From: Candidatus Aminicenans sakinawicola JGI OTU-1
Lineage (GTDB): Bacteria > Acidobacteriota > Aminicenantia > Aminicenantales > Aminicenantaceae
Direction of reading: 5' to 3'
NCBI GenBank assembly: GCA_000493965.1
Contig: AWNV01000060.1
Location: 4,300-16,831, forward strand
DNA: 12,532 nt
The position numbers and the translations under genes were made by a program. Below, one piece after another: positions 1 to 6,152 of this stretch (its first letter is position 1; the number at the start of each line of letters is the position of its first letter). Under the pieces are notes generated by a model that saw only the letters and a program-made list of their open reading frames with translations, ran no database searches and was not told the DNA's origin.

Positions 1-120
1 CCTTCTTATACACCCAGATACTCAGCAATGTATGTCCTGGAACTAAAAGCTGGCAGTGTAAATGAAAACGGGCTGGAATTGTATGACAAACTCGATTTTA
101 TACTTGAAACAGAACTGTAA
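1..120 (+). CDS. C-terminal fragment of a probable DUF192 family protein (5' end outside window)
   Basis: Frame 1 is open from the first base to the TAA at 118-120 and gives 39 residues. The segment YVLELKAGSVNENGLELYDKL fits the closing part of DUF192 (COG1430) proteins, where a 'YVLEvnaG...G(l/i)kvGDkl' strand pattern ends the domain. DUF192 proteins are small, often exported, beta-rich proteins of unsettled function. Only the tail is visible, so a signal peptide or any other domain cannot be judged. The gene converges on lpxB, whose stop lies 39 bp away, and no clear terminator hairpin lies between them. The assignment rests on one short motif and is moderate in confidence. Confidence 0.6.
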   Translation, partial: PSYTPRYSAMYVLELKAGSVNENGLELYDKLDFILETEL

Positions 121-158
121 CTCTTTTATAAAAAACAAACCCAACTGAAAAATAGAAA

Positions 159-1322
159 TTATTGTTGATTAATCTCAAAAACAAGCTGTTCAAGTTGTGC
201 TGCTGCGTTTTGAGAGGCTATTTTCTCGCCTAAAGTACCCTTTATTTTTTGGAAGTGATTCAGCATTTCAGACCTAATTTCCTCTGAATCAAGAATTCTT
301 TTTGTCTCCTTAAAAATGTTGTCAGGAGTAAAATGTTTTTGGATCAATTCAGGAATAATTTTTTTCCCTGCAAGAATATTAACAATGCTGTAATTCTTTA
401 TTTTGACAAACGGGACTCCAAGGAAAAATGTGATGGGAGAGACACGATAAAAAGAGATAAGTGGAGTTTCTAAAAGAGCCGATTCCAAATTAGCTGTACC
501 ACATGAAGAAAGAATCAAATCACTGAATTTAATAGCTTCATGCCTGTCTTCTGAAATAATCTTTACTTTTTTAAAGTTTGATGGGATAAAATTTGATATA
601 AAGCTTCTATCTAGATTTTCTGCAAGTAGTAGAAGAAATTGAACATCACATTCCCTTTTAATCCTTGAAAGACCTTCGAAAAGAACTGGCATGTGATATT
701 TTATTTCACTTTTTCTGCTTCCAGGCAGAAGCGCAATGAGTTTTCTGTCTGTTACTATCTCATATTTCCGAAAGAATTCTTCTTTAGAAAGAGAAGTTTT
801 AATTCTTTCTTTTAGAGGATGTCCAACATAAACCGCTGGGATATTGTATTTATTATATATTTCCTCTTCAAAAGGAAATATCAGCATCATTTTTGTAACT
901 CTTTTCTTTATTGTTTTCAGCCTTGATTTTCTCCATGCCCATATTGTTGGGCTTATATAATAAAGCACAGGAATTGAAAGTTTTCTCAGGATTTTTGCCA
1001 GGCGAAGGTTAAAATCGGGAGAATCTATTAGAACAGCAGCTAAAGGCTTTCTATGTTTTATTTCTTTTCTTAGCCCGGCGAAAATTCTTTTAATACGAGG
1101 AAGATGAGAAATAATTTCAACTATTCCGACTACTGATAGTTCTTTTATCGAAAAGAGAAGATCAACTCCTTCATCCGCCATGTGTTTTCCGCCGATCCCA
1201 AAAAATTCGATAAAAGGATTTTTTCCCTTAAATTGACGTACGAGGCCGGCACCATAGTTTTCCCCCGAATTCTCTCCGGCTATAATTAAAATAGAGCCAT
1301 CAGTCTTTTTCTTCTTGTCCAT
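159..1322 (-). CDS. lpxB: Lipid-A-disaccharide synthase LpxB
   Basis: LpxB is a GT19 glycosyltransferase that condenses UDP-2,3-diacylglucosamine with lipid X to form the lipid A disaccharide, at the cytoplasmic face of the inner membrane. Family landmarks appear in order: an N-terminal GENSGE (residues 16-21, usually GEASGD), IDSPDFNLRLAK, the YYISPTIWAWR segment, FPFE, YVGHPL, LLPGSRKSEI and the C-terminal SSCGTANLESAL nucleotide-sugar loop. The frame is open further upstream to 1442. The ATG at 1322 is preferred because the family begins a few residues before the GExSG loop, and the extra 40 residues are merely the out-of-frame end of the upstream pilin gene. With this start the protein has 387 residues, normal for LpxB. 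It overlaps the upstream pseudopilin by 23 bp, suggesting translational coupling. The A-to-N and D-to-E changes in the first loop are mild oddities. Confidence 0.96.
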   Translation of the reverse strand: MDKKKKTDGSILIIAGENSGENYGAGLVRQFKGKNPFIEFFGIGGKHMADEGVDLLFSIKELSVVGIVEIISHLPRIKRIFAGLRKEIKHRKPLAAVLIDSPDFNLRLAKILRKLSIPVLYYISPTIWAWRKSRLKTIKKRVTKMMLIFPFEEEIYNKYNIPAVYVGHPLKERIKTSLSKEEFFRKYEIVTDRKLIALLPGSRKSEIKYHMPVLFEGLSRIKRECDVQFLLLLAENLDRSFISNFIPSNFKKVKIISEDRHEAIKFSDLILSSCGTANLESALLETPLISFYRVSPITFFLGVPFVKIKNYSIVNILAGKKIIPELIQKHFTPDNIFKETKRILDSEEIRSEMLNHFQKIKGTLGEKIASQNAAAQLEQLVFEINQQ

Positions 1323-1827
1323 AATAAACGATCTCAGGAATATTCTCCCCGCTCTGCCCGTAAAAGAAAAGCCATTTGTTGTAAGTTTCCTGACCGAGAT
1401 AGATCTTTTTAGATTTCTGTATAGATGGGCTAACAACTCCAATTATCTGGGAGTTTTCTATTGAAGACAACACATCCTGTGGGACAACCAGTACTTTTCT
1501 TAAAGCATTTCCTTTCTTTGTGGACATCCCTTGATAAGGAAGAATAATATTCCACCTTCCATACCTTGTCATCGGGTCTTTGTACAACTTTCGTAGACAC
1601 TTTTCATCTATCATTTCATCAAGGTTGTGAGGGAAACCTCCTGGATGTTTCATCTGGTATATACGGATTGCTTCAACATACTGGTTTCCCCGAAATATCA
1701 GTTCATTTTCTTTTTCACGCTGGATTTGAGTCTGCCATACCGGAACTGCTATTAAAAGCCCTAAACTCAACACAAAAACAGCGAAAACAAGAATGATTAA
1801 TGTGTAGCCCTTTCTTCGTTTAGTCAT
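1300..1827 (-). CDS. Type IV pilin-like pseudopilin lacking Glu5 (third of three)
   Basis: This 175-residue protein has a type III signal-peptide-like start: basic MTKRRKG, then YTLIILVFAVFVLSLGLLIAVPVW as a hydrophobic helix. Prepilin peptidase would cut after G7. The mature residue 5 is Ile, whereas most pilins have Glu. The soluble part has a QREKENELIFRGNQYVEAIRIYQ helix, then a DPMT motif also found in the two upstream pilins. This layout (REKE-ELIFRG-QYVEAIR...P..L..L..) matches small 'type II secretion system protein' entries I recall from Acidobacteriota. It lies 58 bp after the second pseudopilin and overlaps lpxB by 23 bp. The role could be a minor or tip subunit of a type II secretion or type IV pilus machine. 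No assembly ATPase, secretin or platform gene is in the window, so the machine is unknown. Confidence 0.85.
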   Translation of the reverse strand: MTKRRKGYTLIILVFAVFVLSLGLLIAVPVWQTQIQREKENELIFRGNQYVEAIRIYQMKHPGGFPHNLDEMIDEKCLRKLYKDPMTRYGRWNIILPYQGMSTKKGNALRKVLVVPQDVLSSIENSQIIGVVSPSIQKSKKIYLGQETYNKWLFFYGQSGENIPEIVYYGQEEKD

Positions 1828-1885
1828 TGCAGCTAGTCTCGTAAATAATCCAGGTTAAACAAATTCTGAAGGGAGCACAAAAAGG

Positions 1886-2290
1886 TCACCATGTATTATA
1901 AGATGTCCCATCTAATCCAATTTCCTGGGAACCAGAAAAAACATCAATTACTCCAGGAATTAATCCTGAAATTAAATCTTCTTCAGTAAGAGTTTGTTGG
2001 ATCTCAGTCCATGTGTCATAAGATTTTGTCATGGGGTCTATAGGAATAGTCCTCAAATAATCTTCGTCGACCAAAGCCTGAAGAGATGAAGGATATTTTA
2101 ATTTATCTGTATAATACTGATTTATCAATGTTCTCATTTGAAAAAGGTCTTCTTTTAATACAGCCTCCCTGGCCCTTTTGGTAGCATACTTGTATTGAGG
2201 AATGCCTAACCCTACTAAAATTCCAATTAACGTGAAAACAACAATGAGTTCAATCAGCGTAAAGCCTTTCTTTCTGTGTAAATAATTCAT
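1886..2290 (-). CDS. GspG-like type IV pilin / pseudopilin (second of three)
   Basis: The 134-residue protein starts MNYLHRKKGFTLIELIVVF, a canonical prepilin sequence: basic leader, cleavage after G9, mature Phe1 and Glu5 (GFTLIE), then a hydrophobic helix. The short globular domain has the GspG-like pattern KEDLFQMRTLINQYY..K..YPSSLQALV and IPIDPMT. It ends in EIGLDGTSYNTW, close to the GIGLDGSKYRDW end of the upstream gene. In GspG major pseudopilins the corresponding C-terminal Asp-rich loop binds calcium, and something similar may apply here. The start is an ATG preceded by a weak AGG about 12 nt upstream, with an A-rich stretch between. The gene lies 19 bp after the first pseudopilin. 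A T2SS/T4P family assignment is safe, but the specific machine is not known. Confidence 0.88.
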   Translation of the reverse strand: MNYLHRKKGFTLIELIVVFTLIGILVGLGIPQYKYATKRAREAVLKEDLFQMRTLINQYYTDKLKYPSSLQALVDEDYLRTIPIDPMTKSYDTWTEIQQTLTEEDLISGLIPGVIDVFSGSQEIGLDGTSYNTW

Positions 2291-2309
2291 TTTTTAAAAA
2301 ACCTGTTCA

Positions 2310-2795
2310 CTACCAATCCCTGTATTTACTCCCATCAAGTCCAATTCCCGGACTTTTTGTATATACATCATAAACGTTCTCTCCGCCCCAAATATTAGAA
2401 TCAAGATCATCCTGAAATGACCTTAACCCCCAGTCATAGGAATTTGTCATGCAATCTTTAGGAATTCGCCGTAAGAACTTAATGATCCTGGTTGTATCTT
2501 CTCCCTCTTTATTACTTCTTACTTCAGCTCCTTTTACCAGAGTCTCTAAATCAGGAGGGTATCCCTCTGTTTCCTTTCCTACTACAATTCTATTTTCATC
2601 AGCAAGCTTTTTGTAAGAATCTATGGCTTCCCTCATCATTCGTAAATTTCTTCTAAGCGATATTTCCTTTTCTCTTTTAACTGCTGTTTTGGCTAATGGT
2701 ATTGTGACTGCGGCCATGATAGCTAAAATAGTGAGAGTCACCAACATCTCTACTAAAGTAAATCCCCTTTCCTTTACAAACAATTCAGCCATCAT
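2310..2795 (-). CDS. GspG-like type IV pilin / pseudopilin (first of three)
   Basis: This 161-residue protein has a prepilin N-terminus: MMAELFVKERG, then FTLVEMLVTLTILAIMAAV, so mature Phe1 and Glu5 are present. An amphipathic KREKEISLRRNLRMMREAIDSYKK helix follows. The globular part has YPPDLETLV, RRIPKDCMTNSYDWGL and a C-terminus of PGIGLDGSKYRDW, the same IGLDG-x-x-Y-x-x-W tail as the next gene. That suggests tandem duplication of an ancestral pseudopilin, the third copy having diverged most. Two adjacent ATG codons (2795 and 2792) offer alternative starts. The segment just upstream lacks a good Shine-Dalgarno and is occupied by a 16-bp inverted repeat (2797-2812), which may limit initiation. 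The gene begins 22 bp after the pnp stop and is probably transcribed with it. It may act as a major or core-minor pseudopilin, but this is not proven. Confidence 0.88.
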   Translation of the reverse strand: MMAELFVKERGFTLVEMLVTLTILAIMAAVTIPLAKTAVKREKEISLRRNLRMMREAIDSYKKLADENRIVVGKETEGYPPDLETLVKGAEVRSNKEGEDTTRIIKFLRRIPKDCMTNSYDWGLRSFQDDLDSNIWGGENVYDVYTKSPGIGLDGSKYRDW

Positions 2796-2796
2796 T

Positions 2797-2812
2797 ATTG
2801 ACTTTAGTCAAT
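2797..2812. repeat. 16-bp inverted repeat at the pnp/pseudopilin junction
   Basis: The segment reads ATTGACTTTAGTCAAT, two perfect 7-bp arms around 2 bp. It fills most of the 22-bp gap between the pnp stop and the first pseudopilin ATG, where a ribosome binding site would normally sit. As RNA the 2-nt loop is too tight, so the real hairpin would have about 6 pairs and a 4-nt loop. There is no T-tract after it, so it is not a standard terminator. It could be a protein-binding operator or a weak translation-limiting hairpin. Confidence 0.5.
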
Positions 2813-2817
2813 ATAAA

Positions 2818-4983
2818 TTAAAATCTATCTTTTTTATAATGGTTTTTTTTGAAAAAAACTTTTTTTTGCCTCTTCCGGTCATCGTTGAAAGAAGGGTGAG
2901 AATTTTGCTCTAATGCTTTCTTACTCAACCTAACTTTACTGTTTTCATCTATAGAAATAACCTTAACCTGGACTATCTGCCCAATTTTAAGGACATCTCT
3001 GACATTTCCAATCCGGTGGTACGCAATTTCTGAAATATGCAAAAGCCCATCCACATTTGGGAGGATCTGAATGAAAGCTCCATAGTCTTCAATACGAACA
3101 ACTTTACCATCGTATGTTTTTCCTATTTCAGCCTCAGCCGTGATATCCTCGATTATTTTTTTTGCTTTTTTAACTGCTTCCATATCCAAGGAAGCGATAG
3201 AGATCTTGCCCTCTTCCCGCACCTCTATTTTAGCGCCAGTATCTGCAATGATTTTCTTTATGACCTTTCCACCCGGCCCAATAACTTCACCTACCTTTGA
3301 AGGATTTATAAATATATTTATTATGCGGGGGGCATAAGGAGATATCTCTGGCCGGGGTCCTCCAAGAGCTTCTTTCATCTTGGACAGCACGATTAGGCGT
3401 GCTTGGCGCGCTTTTTCTAACCCTTCTTTTAGCACGTGAATCGGAATGGATGGAACTTTTAAATCCATCTGTATAGCTGTGATCCCTTTTTCGGTTCCAG
3501 CTACCTTTAGGTCCATGTCTCCAACATAGTCTTCAAGACCTGCGATATCAGTAAGTACAACATAGCGTTCGCCATCTGTTATTAAACCCATAGCAATTCC
3601 AGCTACTGTCATGGAGAGGGGCACTCCTGCATCCATTAAAGAAAGAACACCTCCACAAACAGTGGCCATAGAAGAAGAACCATTAGACTCTAATATGTCA
3701 GAGACTATACGAATAGTATATGGGAAATCCTCCTCATTATTAGGAATTGCAGGACGGATAGCTTTCTCTGCAAGAGCTCCGTGTCCTATTTCACGTCTGC
3801 CGGGGCCTCTAAGAAAAGAAACCTCTCCTACACTGAAAGGAGGAAAATTGTAGTGAAGCATGAATTTTTTTTCAGCCGCTTCTCCCAAGCTGTCAATTCT
3901 CTGGACATCTTCAAATGTACCCAGAGTGACTGTCGCCAGACACTGGGTTTCTCCTCGTGTGAAAAGTGCAGAGCCGTGTGTTCGCGGTAGCATTCCAACT
4001 TCAATAGATATAGGTCTTATCTCATCAAATCTTCTTCCATCCGCTCTCTTTTTTTCGCTTAAAATTAAATCCCTTACTACCTTTTTTTGTATCTGATAGA
4101 AAATCTCTTTTACCTCTATTCTTTCATCCTCATTTTCCTCAGGAATATCTTCAAGCAGGGAATCCTGGATCATCTTTGTTTTTTCTTCTCGAGCTTTTTT
4201 GTCCTTGACCATGATAGCTTCGGATAGGGAAGAAGAAATATTCTTTTCAATTTTTGAATATTTTTCTTTGTCTATTTCTTCAACTACAAATTCTCGTTTT
4301 TTTATTTTTAATTGGTTATAAAGTTCTTTTTGTACTTTAATAATTTCATTTATTGTTACTTGAGCCACAGAAGCTGCTTCTGTAATTTTCTCCTCTTCCA
4401 TTTCTTTACCTTCCGCTTCTATCATAACTATCCCATCTTCTGTTCCGACTACAATCATATTAAGAGAACTTTCTTCAAACTGACTGTGCGTTGGGTTAAT
4501 TACAAATTTATTATTTATGTACCCAACTTTTACTGCACCAATAGGGGTAATAAAAGGAATATCCGAAAAGTAGAGAGCAGCAGAAGCTCCAATAAGCCCT
4601 AGAGTTTCGGGTTCATTTTCAACATCAGCAGACAGTAGAAGAGCAACAATTTGGGTATCATAAAAATAACCTTCAGGCATAAGCGATCTTATTGGCCTGT
4701 CGATCAAGCGACAATTAAGAATTTCCCTTTCTGATGGCCTTCCTTCCCTTTTAAAAAACCCTCCTGGTATTTTCCCTTGGGCATAAGTGTTTTCCCTGTA
4801 ATCTACTATCAAAGGAAGAAAAGGCTTCTTTCCTTTAACTTCTTTTTTGGAGGTGGCAGAAACAAGCATTATGGTATCTCCATAACATACAAGGGCTGAT
4901 CCATCAGCCTGCTTTGCCACTTTGTTTATTTCAACAGATAAGGTCCGATTATTAATTTCTAAAGATATTTTATTATATGACAT
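2818..4983 (-). CDS. pnp: Polyribonucleotide nucleotidyltransferase (PNPase)
   Basis: PNPase degrades RNA 3'-to-5' by phosphorolysis and is often part of the RNA degradosome. The 721-residue product shows the full architecture: a first RNase PH domain (about residues 10-215, with YGDT and YRENTYAQGKIPGGFF), a helical linker, and a second RNase PH domain (about 310-545). The second domain has FTRGETQ, RREIGHGALAEKA and the active-site VGDMDLKVAGT segment. A KH domain with VIGPGGKV at about 567 and an S1 domain at about 621-690 (DGKVVRIEDYGAFIQI) follow. The tail is short and basic and is encoded by unusual A8/T7/A8 homopolymers. A GGAG Shine-Dalgarno lies about 8 nt before the ATG. The gene follows rpsO by 21 bp, the classic rpsO-pnp order, in which PNPase commonly autoregulates its own mRNA. 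The identification is secure. Confidence 0.98.
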   Translation of the reverse strand: MSYNKISLEINNRTLSVEINKVAKQADGSALVCYGDTIMLVSATSKKEVKGKKPFLPLIVDYRENTYAQGKIPGGFFKREGRPSEREILNCRLIDRPIRSLMPEGYFYDTQIVALLLSADVENEPETLGLIGASAALYFSDIPFITPIGAVKVGYINNKFVINPTHSQFEESSLNMIVVGTEDGIVMIEAEGKEMEEEKITEAASVAQVTINEIIKVQKELYNQLKIKKREFVVEEIDKEKYSKIEKNISSSLSEAIMVKDKKAREEKTKMIQDSLLEDIPEENEDERIEVKEIFYQIQKKVVRDLILSEKKRADGRRFDEIRPISIEVGMLPRTHGSALFTRGETQCLATVTLGTFEDVQRIDSLGEAAEKKFMLHYNFPPFSVGEVSFLRGPGRREIGHGALAEKAIRPAIPNNEEDFPYTIRIVSDILESNGSSSMATVCGGVLSLMDAGVPLSMTVAGIAMGLITDGERYVVLTDIAGLEDYVGDMDLKVAGTEKGITAIQMDLKVPSIPIHVLKEGLEKARQARLIVLSKMKEALGGPRPEISPYAPRIINIFINPSKVGEVIGPGGKVIKKIIADTGAKIEVREEGKISIASLDMEAVKKAKKIIEDITAEAEIGKTYDGKVVRIEDYGAFIQILPNVDGLLHISEIAYHRIGNVRDVLKIGQIVQVKVISIDENSKVRLSKKALEQNSHPSFNDDRKRQKKVFFKKNHYKKDRF

Positions 4984-5004
4984 TAAGATCTCCGAGAACT
5001 CGGT

Positions 5005-5271
5005 TTATTTTCTAAGTTTCAGTTTCTTTATCAGATTTTGATAACGTTTTACATCCTGATTTTTGATGTATTCCAAAAGTCTTTTTCTACGTCCGACCAT
5101 TTTCATTAAACCAGTCCTGGAATGATAATCCTTTTTATGGATTGAAAAGTGTTCACTTAAGTAATTGATCCGGCTGGTAATAAGAGCCACCTGCACTTCT
5201 GGTGAACCTGTATCTTTTGGATTAATTCTATTATCATTGATAATACTAGTTTTTTCTCCTTTAGTTAGCAC
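5005..5271 (-). CDS. rpsO: 30S ribosomal protein S15
   Basis: S15 binds 16S rRNA early in assembly of the small subunit and forms an intersubunit bridge. The 88-residue product has the usual length and the family signatures DTGSPEVQVALITSRINYLSEHF, HKKDYHSRTGLMKMVGRRKRLLEYI and a basic C-terminus. The start codon is GTG at 5271, preceded by AAAGGAGAAATTTGA, a strong Shine-Dalgarno with about 8-nt spacing; no ATG gives a better fit. It is the first gene of the apparent operon rpsO-pnp-pilins-lpxB. A sigma-70-like promoter at 5301-5329 would give a leader of only about 20-25 nt, which leaves little room for a separate S15-binding leader structure. Confidence 0.98.
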   Translation of the reverse strand: MLTKGEKTSIINDNRINPKDTGSPEVQVALITSRINYLSEHFSIHKKDYHSRTGLMKMVGRRKRLLEYIKNQDVKRYQNLIKKLKLRK

Positions 5272-5300
5272 TCAAATTTCTCCTTTGAAATCGATTCATT

Positions 5301-5329
5301 ATGCTATCAGAAAAATAAAGGAATGTAAA
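5301..5329 (-). promoter_or_regulatory. Candidate sigma-70-type promoter for rpsO-pnp operon
   Basis: Read on the minus strand, TTTACA (5329-5324) is separated by 17 bp from TAGCAT (5306-5301). The first matches the -35 consensus at 5 of 6 positions and the second the -10 at 4 of 6, with ideal spacing. Transcription would start near 5294, just upstream of the rpsO Shine-Dalgarno. This is a consensus match only. A second AT-rich element, CATATAATTA near 5430-5440, has no convincing -35 partner. Confidence 0.5.
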
Positions 5330-5462
5330 TCTCTAATTATCTTAAGCTTACCTAATCTAAATTATTCAAAAAAAACACAACAAACTGCTGCTTAGATACA
5401 AAGTCATCTTCTTCTTAGTTTAATTATATGGCAAGCACACACACAGCTTTCTTTAATCTATT

Positions 5463-5783
5463 CTAAGAGCTAAGATATTCTTTTCTTTTGATCAGTTGTT
5501 GAGCATATTTAGAATTTAATCCTCCCATTTTTTCCTCTACTTCCTTCAATTTTATATCAATCTCAGCTAGTGTCATTTTGTTTATCTTTTTTTTCTTGGG
5601 GGGAGAGCCAGGACGTGCTTCTTCAGGTTTTTCAGCCTCCTTCTCAATTTTTGGTTTTTCAGGTTTTTCTTTCTTTTCATCCTTTTGCTCTATTTCTTTT
5701 TCTTCCTCTTTTACAACCTGTTTATCATCCGGTTTTTTTTCTGTCTTTTTCTTTTTTTTCCTCTGAGCCCTCTTCTTGCGTTT
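5463..5783 (-). pseudogene. Out-of-frame C-terminal part of the Lys/Glu-rich protein
   Basis: On the minus strand this frame is open from just after a TAG at 5784-5786 down to the TAG at 5463-5465, but it has no usable start codon except an internal ATG at 5576. It continues the same Lys/Glu/Pro-rich composition as the upstream frame (KPEKPKIEKEAEKPEEARPGSPPKK in pieces). It ends in a distinct, less biased module, MTLAEIDIKLKEVEEKMGG followed by LNSKYAQQLIKRKEYLSS. That ending looks like a short folded helical hairpin and is probably the conserved part of the protein. Dropping one base from an A8 run (5733-5740 or 5752-5759) joins it to 5725-5940 and gives one 158-residue protein. The cause could be a homopolymer sequencing error, a real frameshift or slippage. 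Confidence 0.6.
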
Positions 5784-5940
5784 CTACTTTTTTCTTACTT
5801 TCATCTTTTTCCTTTTTTGGAGACTTTAAGGCTTGTTCTTTTTCCCCTTCTTTTTCCTTTTTTTCTTCTTCCTCTTTCATTTCAGATTTTTGGCCTCCTT
5901 GTTTTTCTTTATTGTAGAAATCTCTTTTCTCTTCTTCCAT
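5725..5940 (-). CDS. Lys/Glu-rich low-complexity protein, N-terminal part (frame broken in A8 runs)
   Basis: The 71-residue product starts at an ATG preceded by AGAAGGG and is almost entirely Lys and Glu, with some Ser, Gln and Asp. It has no signal peptide or membrane segment and should be a disordered or single-helix charged linker. It ends prematurely at TGA (5725-5727). The neighbouring frame continues the same composition through to 5463 and carries a better-defined C-terminal module, so this is probably the front of a longer 158-residue protein. The gene lies between rpsO and the divergent sigma-54 activator, and nothing in the sequence indicates its function. Highly charged linkers are common in RNA-binding or ribosome-associated proteins, but that is only a possibility. 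Confidence 0.6.
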   Translation of the reverse strand: MEEEKRDFYNKEKQGGQKSEMKEEEEKKEKEGEKEQALKSPKKEKDESKKKVETQEEGSEEKKEKDRKKTG

Positions 5941-6040
5941 TTTTCCCTTCTAAAACTCTGTTCGATGGGTATGAATAAAAATAACAACTGACTCAGTCTA
6001 CCAGAATTTAGAGTAAAAATAAATAGGACTAACCAAATCA

Positions 6041-6069
6041 TTGACAAATTTGTAAAAGTTCAAATAAAT
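6041..6069 (+). promoter_or_regulatory. Candidate sigma-70-type promoter for the NtrC-family regulator
   Basis: A perfect -35 hexamer TTGACA lies at 6041-6046. At 16-17 bp spacing it is followed by AATAAAT (6063-6069), a 3-4 of 6 match to a -10. A perfect 10-bp palindrome ACAAATTTGT (6044-6053) overlaps the -35 and could be an operator. An 11-bp imperfect palindrome ACTGACTCAGT lies at 5987-5997, nearer the divergent gene. The 212-bp divergent region 5941-6152 has no -24/-12 sigma-54 promoter and no TGTTCA inverted repeat, so the regulator does not visibly autoregulate. Confidence 0.35.
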
Positions 6070-6152
6070 TGCTAATATTAACAAAAATCCAAGAGACTGG
6101 AATAAGGAAATTCTAAAAATATTAAATAGGCGGGCTTCTTCAGGAGCAGGGA

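Noticed and set aside
1323..1442. 40-residue N-terminal extension of LpxB
   Set aside because: It lies within the upstream pseudopilin gene, and LpxB homologues begin near the GExSG loop.
3037..4602. Several plus-strand open frames inside pnp
   Set aside because: They are shadows of a complete and well-conserved PNPase reading frame.
5345..5400. CAGCA-GTT-TGTTG stem followed near T8 on the minus strand, as terminator of the Lys/Glu-rich gene
   Set aside because: The stem is 5 bp with a G-T pair, and the T8 begins 2 bases after it. It is too weak to annotate, although a leaky terminator is possible.
5577..5978. Plus-strand Phe/Ser/Leu-rich open frames of up to 115 codons
   Set aside because: They are the complement of the Lys/Glu-rich minus-strand gene; the composition is an artefact of T-rich codons, and they have no ribosome site.
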